The notes under the pieces are model-generated. The model was not told the DNA's origin, ran no database searches, and saw nothing but the letters and a program-made list of their open reading frames with translations. From Saccharicrinis sp. (GTDB lineage: Bacteria > Bacteroidota > Bacteroidia > Bacteroidales > Marinilabiliaceae), in contig JAGXIP010000220.1 in NCBI GenBank assembly GCA_024635585.1, positions 1 through 64,000 on the forward strand: DNA of 64,000 nucleotides, given 5' to 3'. The position numbers were made by a program, and so were the translations under genes. Positions 30,293-40,322 of this stretch are shown here, piece by piece; the first letter of the stretch is position 1; the number at the start of each line of letters is the position of its first letter.

Positions 30293-31977
30293 AAAGCCTT
30301 ACAATACAAAATGATGACGTTTTAATAAGAGAAATCTCTTTTCATAAAGGAATTAATCTTATTGTTGACGAGACTAAATCAAAGAACAAAACAGAATCTG
30401 GAAATAGTGTTGGAAAAACTACGGTATTAAGACTTATTGATTTTTGCTTAGATGGAAATGGAAGCAATATTTATATTGACCCTGAATTTAAAAACACAAA
30501 TAAGAAGATTGAGACGTTCTTAAAAGAAAATAATATTCTTATCACACTTGTATTAATAGAAGATTTTGATGATGAAAATTCTAAGACTATAACAATCCAG
30601 CGGAATTTTTTATCCTATAAATACAAAATACAGACAATTAATGGAGAGGCATTAAGTAATGATGAGTTTTCGAGCACTTTAAAAGAACTGATTTTTGAAT
30701 CAACCGAAAAACAGCCAACTTTAAAACAGCTTAAATCGAAGAATATAAGAGATGAAAAGAATAAGTTAACGCAAACGATTCGAGTACTTCCTCAAAATGT
30801 AACAACAGATGCAATATATGAATCATTACATCTTTTTTGGTTTGGTATTAATATAGACACCTCCAAAGATAAGTTGGTGAGAGATAAAAAGATTGAAGAA
30901 AAATTGCAGATCCGGCTGAGGAAAGAAAGCAATTTATCACAAATAAATCAATCATTAATTATTATTAATAAACAAATCGAAGTTCTGAATAACAAAAAAG
31001 AACTTTTTAATTTAAATGAAAAATACGAGGAAGAGCTTCAAAGTCTAAATATCATTAAATTAAATATTAATAAAGTTTCTACTAACCTTTCTCGCCTTGA
31101 GCTAAGAAAAGAACTTATTTTTGAGAGTAAGGTTGAATTTGAGAAGGATGTTACCCATATAGATATTGAACAGATAAAAAGAATGTATGAAAAAGCTAAA
31201 TCATTCATTCCGAATATCCAAAGATCGTTTGAAGAAACAGTATCATTTCATAATGATATGATACAAGAAAAAGTTGCATATATCACGGAGGAACTACCAA
31301 CTCTTGAACATGAAATTTATCAACTTAAAAGATATCTAAATTCTTTTATAATTCAAGAAAAATCTATTTCTGAATCTTTAAATAAATCAGGTGCAATTGA
31401 AGATTTGCAGATGATAATCAATAAACTTAATTCATATCATGAAAAGAAAGGGAGTTTTGAAGAGCAGAAACGCCTTTGGGAAAAGTCAAATGATAATCTG
31501 AAACAACTAAATGATAAATTGAATAAAATCAATAAGAATATTTTATCTAAAGATGAATTAATTCAGCAAAGAATAGTAGAGTTTAATTCGTATTTTTCAG
31601 ATATATCAAGTCGTTTAGATGGTGTTCATTCTTTGCTAAGTGCAGATAATGAAGGTGGCATATACAAATTTAAAATAGATAATATTGAGGGTAATCCAGG
31701 GACTGGCAGCAAGAAAAGTCAGATGGCTTCGTTTGATTTGGCATATATTAAATTTGCAGACGCTATTAATATTCCTTGTCTCCATTTTATATTGCAAGAC
31801 CAAATAGAAAATGTTCATTCAAATCAGATTTCAAATTTATTGACTGAGATAGTTGATGAAGTAAATTGTCAATATGTACTTCCTGTTCTTAGAGATAAAC
31901 TGCCAAGCAATATTGATATTAAACCTTTTGAAATATTATCATTATCACAGTCGGATAAGTTATTTAGAGTAGAATGA
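30283..31977 (+). CDS. SMC/RecF-like ATPase (DUF2326-type), putative ABC-3C ATPase
   Basis: 564 aa; SGNSVGKTTVLRLIDFCL P-loop, long coiled coil, C-terminal SFDLAYIKFADAINIPCLHFILQDQIENVHSNQISNLLTEI (Walker B/D-loop-like region). Confidence 0.82.
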   Translation: MFLKSLTIQNDDVLIREISFHKGINLIVDETKSKNKTESGNSVGKTTVLRLIDFCLDGNGSNIYIDPEFKNTNKKIETFLKENNILITLVLIEDFDDENSKTITIQRNFLSYKYKIQTINGEALSNDEFSSTLKELIFESTEKQPTLKQLKSKNIRDEKNKLTQTIRVLPQNVTTDAIYESLHLFWFGINIDTSKDKLVRDKKIEEKLQIRLRKESNLSQINQSLIIINKQIEVLNNKKELFNLNEKYEEELQSLNIIKLNINKVSTNLSRLELRKELIFESKVEFEKDVTHIDIEQIKRMYEKAKSFIPNIQRSFEETVSFHNDMIQEKVAYITEELPTLEHEIYQLKRYLNSFIIQEKSISESLNKSGAIEDLQMIINKLNSYHEKKGSFEEQKRLWEKSNDNLKQLNDKLNKINKNILSKDELIQQRIVEFNSYFSDISSRLDGVHSLLSADNEGGIYKFKIDNIEGNPGTGSKKSQMASFDLAYIKFADAINIPCLHFILQDQIENVHSNQISNLLTEIVDEVNCQYVLPVLRDKLPSNIDIKPFEILSLSQSDKLFRVE

Positions 31978-32115
31978 AAAATGACTACAACATGCAACGC
32001 ATGACGTTGCAGTTTAGGTGATTAACAATCATTCTATCACAGCTATGTCAAGTTCGGAGTATCTGGATAGAAAAGTGTCCGCAATCCCTATTTTTTTCGC
32101 AACAATCTATCAATT

Positions 32116-34391
32116 CTACCCTTTCTGTGCAGTCATATAAGCTACAGCAAGCCTTAATTCACCATAGGAGTAATCGCTGCCCAGCTCATTTTTTAACGGG
32201 GTTAAGGCAAAGGTATCCAATTTATGGATGGCTTTTTCGATGAAAGCCAGCTTGTCTTTTTTAATAAAATCCAGCACATCCAGTTCGCCCTGTTGCACGT
32301 AATGAGCCAGGTGTCCTTCTACCGTTCCTTCGGTTATAGATCTGTCTTTGGCTATGGTTTTTACATTTTTGCCCTTTTTGTACATCACTAAGGAAATCAA
32401 CTTGGTATCTTCTTTTCGCTTTATCTCGGTAGAATCTTTTTTCTTCTTTGATCTTCCCAAATTTTCTCTGGATTCGGCAAAAGCAGGCTTTTTGATGGCC
32501 TCTTTATCAAAAGCGGTACCTTCAATGGAAGATTTGACAAGGCTTTGTGCTTTATAAATAAGCTGAAGCTGACCATAGTAGAGGTTAGATAGATCAATTA
32601 ATTCGGTATGATAAGCCTTGGCACCTTTAACGCCTTTTAGGTCATTGCTTTGTTCCCTTATTGCATCGTGTATGTTTTTAATCAGTGGCTCAAAATAGGC
32701 AGTTGCTTTGTTTATCCTTTCCAGCAAATGAGGCAAATAGTTTTTTTCTCCTGACGTTACGATACGGTTCACTTCTCCCCTAAAACTATCGCCCACAGTG
32801 CGCAATGGCTCGGTTAATTTGAGCCATTCTAAGGCCTTACTTTTATATTGCTGTTTGGCCGATTTATTTACATCCTTAGTATAGGTAGAGATATGATAGC
32901 TCAGATCCTGCATCAATCCTGAAAAATCAAAAGCCCCCATTACGAAGCTCTGGAAATATTTTCTGGATTCTTCCTCTAAAATAGGCTCCAGCTCTTCTTG
33001 TTGCTTTTTTATGGTAGCAAAAGAGCTTAGCGAGGGATCCACTTGTAATCCTTCCGTTGGAACAGGTGAGGTTAGTATCAGGCCTTCCAGCGTGCGTAAC
33101 CGCGACAAGGCCACATATATCTGCCCTGGAGCAAAGGCATTTTGTACATCAATAATAGCTTTATCGAAGGTGAGACCCTGACTTTTGTGCACCGTAATAG
33201 CCCAAGCCAGTTTTAAAGGGTACTGCTTAAAAGTGCCCACTATGCTTTCATCTATTTCGTTGGAATCCTTATCCACCGTATATTTTTTATTCTCCCAAAG
33301 ATAGGGTTCGGCCATTGCAGGTGTCGAACCATCTGTAAAGCTTACTTCTATTTGCTCCTTATTTAATTTTGTTATGGTACCTATTTTGCCATTAAAATAC
33401 TTTTGCTCGCCGGAGTAATCATTTTTGGTAAACATAACCTGGGCACCCATCTTAAACTCTAACCTGTCCTCGGTGGGGTAGCTAAATTCCTTAAAATCAC
33501 CAGTTACCTCAGCCTTAAAAAACACTGATTTTTGTTGAATGCTTTGCAATGCTTTTAAATTTTTATCATTGGCAATACGGTTGTGCGTGGTGAGTAGAAT
33601 AACCCCTTCGTCGCTTTTTTGTGCATAATCGGGCTTGTAATATTTATTGAGCAACTGCGCATCAGCCTCCGTCATTTTATTGTTGCGCAGGTTATTTAAT
33701 AGGTTGATAAAAGTATTGTCGCTTTGGCGATAAATCTTTTCCAGCTCAACATATAAGGGTGGAGTTTGACGCAGCACCTGTGCACTAAAAAAGAAAATAG
33801 TAGGGTAATAGGCACCCACAACTCTCCATTCGTCGTCCTTAACCACGGAGGTAACTGCAATAAATCGCCAATGAAAAGCACTTGTACACCACCAAAAGGC
33901 AAATCCCTTTCGTGGCGGACGCTCCGTAAAATAAGGTCGATGGCATCCAGTAAATCGGCACGCAACATACTCACCTCATCAATAATCAACAGCTCCATTT
34001 TTTTAAGCATGTTGCGCTTTGTTTTGTGCATCTGAAACGAACTGAGTAGGGTGCGCGGTGTATTAACCTGTGTGCTTAGGTATTGGTTATTAAGTCCGTT
34101 GTTATCTGGGATAAAAGCACCAAAGGGCAACTGAAACAGAGAATGCAAGGTTACACCACCTGCGTTGATGGCTGCGATTCCGGTGGGCGCGGCTACAATA
34201 ACACTTTTATGGGTGTGCTGCCTGATATTACGTAAAAAAGTGGTTTTACCTGTACCTGCTTTACCTGTGAGAAAAATATTTTGGTTGGTGTTATTGATAA
34301 ATTTAGCCACCAAATGCGGCATAGAATCGAGTTGCTGGTTCATGGTAGTTTGTAATTGAATAATTTGCAAAATAACGAAAACCATCAACAA
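32116..34391 (-). pseudogene. PIF1-like AAA helicase, split by a frameshift near 33846
   Basis: ORFs 33696-34391 (P-loop FLTGKAGTGKTTFLRNI, LLIIDEVSMLRADLLDAID, LFIGDLLQLPP) and 32116-33846 (VVKDDEWRVVGAYYP..., AWAITVHKSQGLTFDKAIID) make one protein if one base is restored in ccg-tgg. Confidence 0.82.
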
Positions 34392-34442
34392 TTGCCCACT
34401 ACTTTTTTAAGAATATATCCTGCCAAGCAGAATCGTTGTCAA

Positions 34443-35363
34443 TTAATTTTTTACGAATAAGGATTTAATGATATGCTGTGCCATTTTGGGGTTTTCCTTT
34501 AGTCTGCGGGTGGAATATCCAAACCAGTCCTCGCCGTAAGGAACATACACACGCATTTTATGGCCGCTGGCAACAATGCTGCCCCTGAGATTGGGCGATA
34601 CGCCGTACAACATCTGAAACTCATACATATCTTTAGGTACTCGGTATTTCTCAATTATCTCGTAGGCACCTTTTATCAAGGTTTGGTCGTGGGTGGCTAT
34701 ACCTACATATACACCTTGGTATAACAGGCGATCGAGCAGCTTCAGATAGTTCTGATTTATTTTTTCAGCATCTTTAAAGGCAATGTCTGCCGATTCGTTG
34801 TAAATACCTTTACACAATCTGAAATTCAACGGGGAATCGGCCGAGTGTTCCTTTAATAGATTTTCCACATCTGCTGCTGTCCTTTTTAGGTAGGCCTGCA
34901 AAACCAACCCAACATTATCAGGAAACTCTTGCTTTAACTTGAGGTACAGCTCCAATTCCTGATCAACGCGTTGGGCATCTTCCATATCGATGCGTACAAA
35001 ATTGTTGTGCGCACTGGCTAATGAAACAATGCTCCGGATGTTATGGTAGCACTTTTCGGGATTTATCAGTAAACCAAAACTGGTAGGTTTGAGCGAGTAG
35101 TTACCTTTAATTTTTGCACCTTCAAAAGTCTCAATAATATGGAGGTATTCTTTAAGATGATCCTCGGCCTGTTGTATGTTAATAACAAACTCGCCCAACA
35201 AATCAACGGTAACCTCAACCCCAAGTTCGTTGAGATTTTGTGCAACTCTTATGGCATCCTGCACATTTACACCGGCAATATATTTTTTCGAAAACGCCCA
35301 GATAAACTTTTTGGGACAATACGGAATCACTGATGCTATCGCTTTATTGATAATACTTGCCAT
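34443..35363 (-). CDS. Proline dehydrogenase family protein
   Basis: 306 aa; RIDMEDAQRVDQEL, FRLCKGIYNESADIAF, YEFQMLYGVSPNLRGSIVASGHKMRVYVPYGEDWFGYSTRRL. Confidence 0.9.
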   Translation of the reverse strand: MASIINKAIASVIPYCPKKFIWAFSKKYIAGVNVQDAIRVAQNLNELGVEVTVDLLGEFVINIQQAEDHLKEYLHIIETFEGAKIKGNYSLKPTSFGLLINPEKCYHNIRSIVSLASAHNNFVRIDMEDAQRVDQELELYLKLKQEFPDNVGLVLQAYLKRTAADVENLLKEHSADSPLNFRLCKGIYNESADIAFKDAEKINQNYLKLLDRLLYQGVYVGIATHDQTLIKGAYEIIEKYRVPKDMYEFQMLYGVSPNLRGSIVASGHKMRVYVPYGEDWFGYSTRRLKENPKMAQHIIKSLFVKN

Positions 35364-35616
35364 GATTTACCTATTAAATGTCTGGCATCAACCTTTCAAC
35401 CCTAAAAAATTCGAGTCTATTTTATTTTGATGCCTCATGTAAAATTCATTTAAATTCCTCACCGAAAAAATGACTATTCTCACAAAATGCAGGCAAACAG
35501 ACTAAGGTTAAATTGTTTTTCATATATTTAGTCAATGACGTTTAAGACAACTCTTTTGATCAACTTCTTAATAGTGTTATTAATATGTGCGAGATTTTTA
35601 ATAAGAACAGGGCTAA

Positions 35617-35735
35617 ATTCCGCCTCAGAGAAACGATGGTTCTTTGATACCTTTTTATATTTTTAAATCCATCAAAAATTTCCGTAGACAAAAAGTAAGA
35701 GCCCGTGTGGCTTGAGTACTAAGCTAAGATGCGAA
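35617..35735. repeat. ~120-bp non-coding repeat, copy B
   Basis: ttccgcctcagagaaacgatggttctttgatacctttt...ccatcaaaaatttccgt...acaaaaagtaagagcccgtgtggcttgagtacta...taagatgc; same orientation as copy A. Confidence 0.8.
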
Positions 35736-35808
35736 TTTTACACCTTTCAATAACTATGCTTTGTATTGGTGTCAACACGATGGTTTCATCTAAAAAAAAA
35801 CAATAAAA

Positions 35809-36927
35809 ATGAAAGAAAACTTAAAATACTTGCTTGGCTTTGTTGCAATAGTGGTGGGAATATTTTTATTATGGTATTTTAAGGCCATTGTTTTCTTCAT
35901 TTTTATTTCTGCCATTCTATCCCTGGTTACCCGTCCACTCTACAATTTTTTTAGGGGAAACAGGAGGGGGAAACAACCCCAACGCAAATTTTCCCTGTCG
36001 AATAGCATGAGTGCTTTGGCAACTTTGTTCTGCTTGTGGGCTTTTTTGCTGGGTTTTGCAAGTTATGTTTTTCCGTTTTTATTCGAGGAACTACAATATT
36101 TGTCAAAGGTTGATTTTGATATGATGCTCATAAGGCTCGAAGGATTTGTGAATCCAATTTTAGTTCCTTTGGAGCATACTATTTTTGGAGAAGTGAGTTT
36201 TTCGGTGTTTAAAGACCAGATCAGTGAATTTTTGGTGACTACTTTCGACTTAGGCAAGCTGCAAATTCTCTTGGCTTCGGTAGCCGATTTTGTGGGAAGC
36301 ACATTTATAGCCATGTTTTCCATCTCGTTTATAACCTTCTTTTTAATTAAGGACGAATGGTTGCTTCTGGAAAGTATTAAATTATTTGTGCCCGAAACGT
36401 ACTACGTAGGGGTAGATCATATGCTGTGGTCTATCAACCGTTTGTTGCGAAGGTATTTTATCGGCATCATACTTCAAATATCACTTATATCCATCTTATT
36501 GATGCTGGGGCTCATGCTCATTGGTCTGGAATTTAGGCATGCCCTTCTCATCGGATTGTTTTCGGGGTTTGTGAATATTATACCCTATTTGGGCCCTTTG
36601 ATAGGAGGTTTGTTTGGTGTTTTGGTTTCGTTGGTGGTGTACCTACAACTAACTATACCCCCGGCTTTTTTGCTTTATCTGGGCGGGATAGTGCTACTGT
36701 ATGTAGTTGTTCAATTGTTAGATAATCTTGTATTTCAGCCCGTAATTTTTTCCACGAGCGTAAAGGCGCATCCACTCGAAATATTTTTAATTGTTATTAT
36801 GGCAGGATATATGGCTGGCATGGTAGGCATGTTTTTGGCCATTCCCGTTTATACCATTCTCAGGGTAGTAGCCAAAGAATTTTTTTCGAAATATAATTTG
36901 GTGCGCAAACTTACTGGGAAGTTGTAG
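35809..36927 (+). CDS. AI-2E family transporter (PerM-like)
   Basis: 372 aa; polytopic; FSGFVNIIPYLGPLIGGLFGVLVSLVVYLQL and LVFQPVIFSTSVKAHPLEIFLIVIMAGYMAGMVGMFLAIPVYTILRVV. Confidence 0.9.
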   Translation: MKENLKYLLGFVAIVVGIFLLWYFKAIVFFIFISAILSLVTRPLYNFFRGNRRGKQPQRKFSLSNSMSALATLFCLWAFLLGFASYVFPFLFEELQYLSKVDFDMMLIRLEGFVNPILVPLEHTIFGEVSFSVFKDQISEFLVTTFDLGKLQILLASVADFVGSTFIAMFSISFITFFLIKDEWLLLESIKLFVPETYYVGVDHMLWSINRLLRRYFIGIILQISLISILLMLGLMLIGLEFRHALLIGLFSGFVNIIPYLGPLIGGLFGVLVSLVVYLQLTIPPAFLLYLGGIVLLYVVVQLLDNLVFQPVIFSTSVKAHPLEIFLIVIMAGYMAGMVGMFLAIPVYTILRVVAKEFFSKYNLVRKLTGKL

Positions 36928-37438
36928 TGTCGGAACTCCGACCTTTGGAAAGGTAATGTATTAGGAAATGTGCTTATTATCTTTGGTCTTTAATTAAACC
37001 TTAAGCAGTTATGCTAGTTTAGATATTACATTCTACAAAGAATGAAAACCCATACAAAGACAAAAAACATTACAACAACATGATGATAGGGCGTGATTTT
37101 TTTTCACATACCGCTCTCCTTCATATTCATTGGCTATTTTTCAAATATCACTCTCGTAAAGGTACTTTAATAGCGATTAAATATCGGCTTTCTGCCAATA
37201 TTTGTATTTTTACCCATGGCTAGCTATTTTGTATTGAAAGCGCAAAGAATAGCCAAACGAGGTCGTCTGAAGAATGACTGCTTATTAAAAAAATTATCGG
37301 ATATTATTATCTTTAAATAGTTAATTTTGAGCTCGATATATTCTATAAATAAATTGTGTTAGGATGAGCATTCTTCTATATGAAGTTATAGGAGACAGAA
37401 GTGCATAGGTTGCTCATTTTACAGCAAAAATAATTTTT

Positions 37439-40138
37439 ATGGCACCAGGTATTCAAAAGTGGATGGTTATTAAAGCTGCATTGATATTTTTCTTTATAAC
37501 GATTGTAGGAGAAGATGCGTTTTCATCAAGAATGATACCATTTGTTAAATCATTTAAAAAGTCTGACTACAAAGCAGGAAGGCAGAATTGGGATGTTGCA
37601 GAGGGCAAAGATGGCATTGTTTACTTTGCCAATACAGATGGTTTACTTTGTTATATTTTTGGGGAATGGGATCTGCAAACACTTGAAAAAGGAGGTAGTG
37701 TTAGAGCTCTTCATGTTGAGAATGATACTATTTGGGTAGGGGGCATTGAAGAGTATGGTTACTTTTTTAAAAACGCTAATGGATCTTTAGAGTATAACAA
37801 ACTTGGAGACCTGGAAAGTCGAATTATATGGAATGTAATTGAGTATGAAGGACAAATTATTTACCAATCATACTTATATTTAATTATTTACGATAAAGCC
37901 ACAAAGAAAACCAAGTTTAGTTCATTTACCGAAGAGTTTTGGACAATCATTGAATGGAAAGATGAACTGTGGGCTATTACCACTCAAGGTGTTATGGGTG
38001 TTATCAGAGATGATAGATTTTATCACAGGGAAGTATTTTCTCAACAAATTTCATCTGAAGTTCGCGACGTTTTTATTCATAACGATCAACTATTTATTGT
38101 CTCTTTGGATGGTATTTTTAGGTATGACAAAAATACACTATCCCAATTAGATTTCGGGGGGAGGCTGGATGGTGTGCAGTTCTTTACTGGAGGTTCCCAA
38201 AGTGATAATTCTTTTGTATTGGGCACAGTTACCTCCGGTCTTTTAATCGTAAATTATGCGTCCGGTGAAATTTCAACGATAGGCACATCTGAAGGATTGC
38301 TTGACAACACAGTGCTGAGTCTAAAAACAGATGGGGATAAAAGTGTTTGGTTAGGGCTGGATTATGGAATTGCAAAGGTTGAGTTAAAAAAATCAATCTA
38401 TCCAATCTTTGCAAACGGAGCAACGTATCATATTGAAAATATTGGCAATAGTACTTACCTATCAACCAATAAAGGGGCATTTGTTTCTGAAAATAACCAA
38501 CGGTTCGAATTTATAGAAGGTAGTGCCGGACAGGTTTGGCGAATAAGAGAGATTAATAATCGACTCTATATGTGTCATAATAAAGGAGCTTATAAAATTA
38601 TAAATAACAAGCTGCAGCCCGATTTCGAGGATACCGGTGTTATGGATATTGCGCGGTTCGGACAGTCCGATTATTATTTGCTATCTGCATATACCGGTGT
38701 TTTGTTGGTAAAGTATTTTCAGGATAAGTTTCATTTTGTGTCTAATCTTAATGTATGGGGAAACCCAAAACTCTACTACGACTCAAAGTCAGATTGTATT
38801 TGGGGAGATACCAAAAAGAAGCCTTTGGTGAAGTTTCAGTTAATGAACGATGAGGTAGATGTTAAACGATATGGAGATATTGAACGATTCTTCGATACCC
38901 AATCGGGTTTAGTGTTTTATGACGGAATGAATTTGATGACCTATGCCCCGGATGCTGATGCTTTTACCGAGATACAAAAAGCCCCTTATAGTCATGTTGC
39001 TGAAAAAGGGATTTCAGCTTTGGATATTGCATTAAATAATGGTGCAATTGCCTATGTTGCAAACGATGAAATTAAACTATTTGTAACATTACCGGATGGA
39101 ACTGTTCACTCCTATGAAAAGTTTATAAGCTCTGTTAAATATGATTTAATTGAGGCGGATCCTTTTTTGAACTTTTATAACAATGAACTTAGGATAGCAA
39201 CAGATAGAGGAGTGGTGGTATTCAATTTAGAATATCAGTCATCGTCAATTCAAGAAAAACCGGTAATAACCTCAGTCAATATTGGCTCTAAAGGCATTTA
39301 TCAGAAGTTATTTTTCCCGTTTAAGGATAGTACAATTAACCTGGCTAAGGGAAGGTATAATTTGCAGTTTCAATTTGCTTCACCCTATTCCGATTACGAA
39401 TTCACAGAGTTTAGATATAAGCTTGACCCCTACGATAAAGAATGGACTGAATGGGAAAATAAAATATATAAAAAGGAATATACAGGGATCAGTGGGGGGG
39501 AGTATCGATTTTTACTTCAAACGAGAGTAAATCAATCGGTAATCAAACAAACAGTGCTAAATATTAACGTGAAGCGCCAATGGTTTCAAAATATGTTGAT
39601 TGTTATTCCAAGTATTCTTATTGTCTTATTCGTGTTCGCTTATGTTGCATTTTTAATCATAAGGGCGATAAAAGAAAGAGTTCATTTAAACAAGTTGGCC
39701 TATGAAAAACGTCTGAAGCAAGATGCTGTAAAGTCAAAGAATGAACAGCTGATGCAATTCCTTGAGGTTATATCACATAAAAATAGTTTTTTGCAGGACA
39801 TTAAAGCTATTCTCGGTAGAATGCGCAATTCAGAATCGACCCGATGTGTAAAAAAAATAGATGAAGAACTGAATAATGAAAAGAAGAATTTTATTTACCA
39901 TAAACTCTTCTCCGAAAACAATCAGGAATTAGTTATTCGTATTTCAAAAGAATATCCTACGCTAACGAATAATGACATACGAATACTAACATTAGTTAGA
40001 GCTAACATGAGTTCAAAAGAAATTGCTGCCATTCTTAACATCTCCAGCAGTAGTTTTGATACGAGTCGTTATCGAATCCGTAAAAAGTTAGGATTAAATC
40101 ATGATGATGATTTGAATTCTTTCATTCGTAACCTATAA
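37439..40138 (+). CDS. Membrane regulator: beta-propeller repeats, Y_Y_Y-like domain, TM helix, C-terminal LuxR-like HTH
   Basis: 899 aa; repeated propeller segments; YRLKDPYDKEW-like YKLDPYDKEWTEWENKIYKKEYTGISGGEYRFLLQTR; TM LIVIPSILIVLFVFAYVAFLI; HTH TNNDIRILTLVRANMSSKEIAAILNISSSSFDTSRYRIRKKLGL. Confidence 0.82.
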   Translation: MAPGIQKWMVIKAALIFFFITIVGEDAFSSRMIPFVKSFKKSDYKAGRQNWDVAEGKDGIVYFANTDGLLCYIFGEWDLQTLEKGGSVRALHVENDTIWVGGIEEYGYFFKNANGSLEYNKLGDLESRIIWNVIEYEGQIIYQSYLYLIIYDKATKKTKFSSFTEEFWTIIEWKDELWAITTQGVMGVIRDDRFYHREVFSQQISSEVRDVFIHNDQLFIVSLDGIFRYDKNTLSQLDFGGRLDGVQFFTGGSQSDNSFVLGTVTSGLLIVNYASGEISTIGTSEGLLDNTVLSLKTDGDKSVWLGLDYGIAKVELKKSIYPIFANGATYHIENIGNSTYLSTNKGAFVSENNQRFEFIEGSAGQVWRIREINNRLYMCHNKGAYKIINNKLQPDFEDTGVMDIARFGQSDYYLLSAYTGVLLVKYFQDKFHFVSNLNVWGNPKLYYDSKSDCIWGDTKKKPLVKFQLMNDEVDVKRYGDIERFFDTQSGLVFYDGMNLMTYAPDADAFTEIQKAPYSHVAEKGISALDIALNNGAIAYVANDEIKLFVTLPDGTVHSYEKFISSVKYDLIEADPFLNFYNNELRIATDRGVVVFNLEYQSSSIQEKPVITSVNIGSKGIYQKLFFPFKDSTINLAKGRYNLQFQFASPYSDYEFTEFRYKLDPYDKEWTEWENKIYKKEYTGISGGEYRFLLQTRVNQSVIKQTVLNINVKRQWFQNMLIVIPSILIVLFVFAYVAFLIIRAIKERVHLNKLAYEKRLKQDAVKSKNEQLMQFLEVISHKNSFLQDIKAILGRMRNSESTRCVKKIDEELNNEKKNFIYHKLFSENNQELVIRISKEYPTLTNNDIRILTLVRANMSSKEIAAILNISSSSFDTSRYRIRKKLGLNHDDDLNSFIRNL

Positions 40139-40322
40139 TATATTGAAACGTTAATCCTCACAATTACAGATATATAAAACTCTTTGTCTATGTTTTGCTA
40201 AACCGAATTTCAATCTGTTTAGAACTAATCTATGTGTCAGATTTGATTTACCGCTATCGATCCAATAACATTGTTTAACAATCGAGATCAAAAATTAGCA
40301 GGAAATAATCAATCTGAAACAA

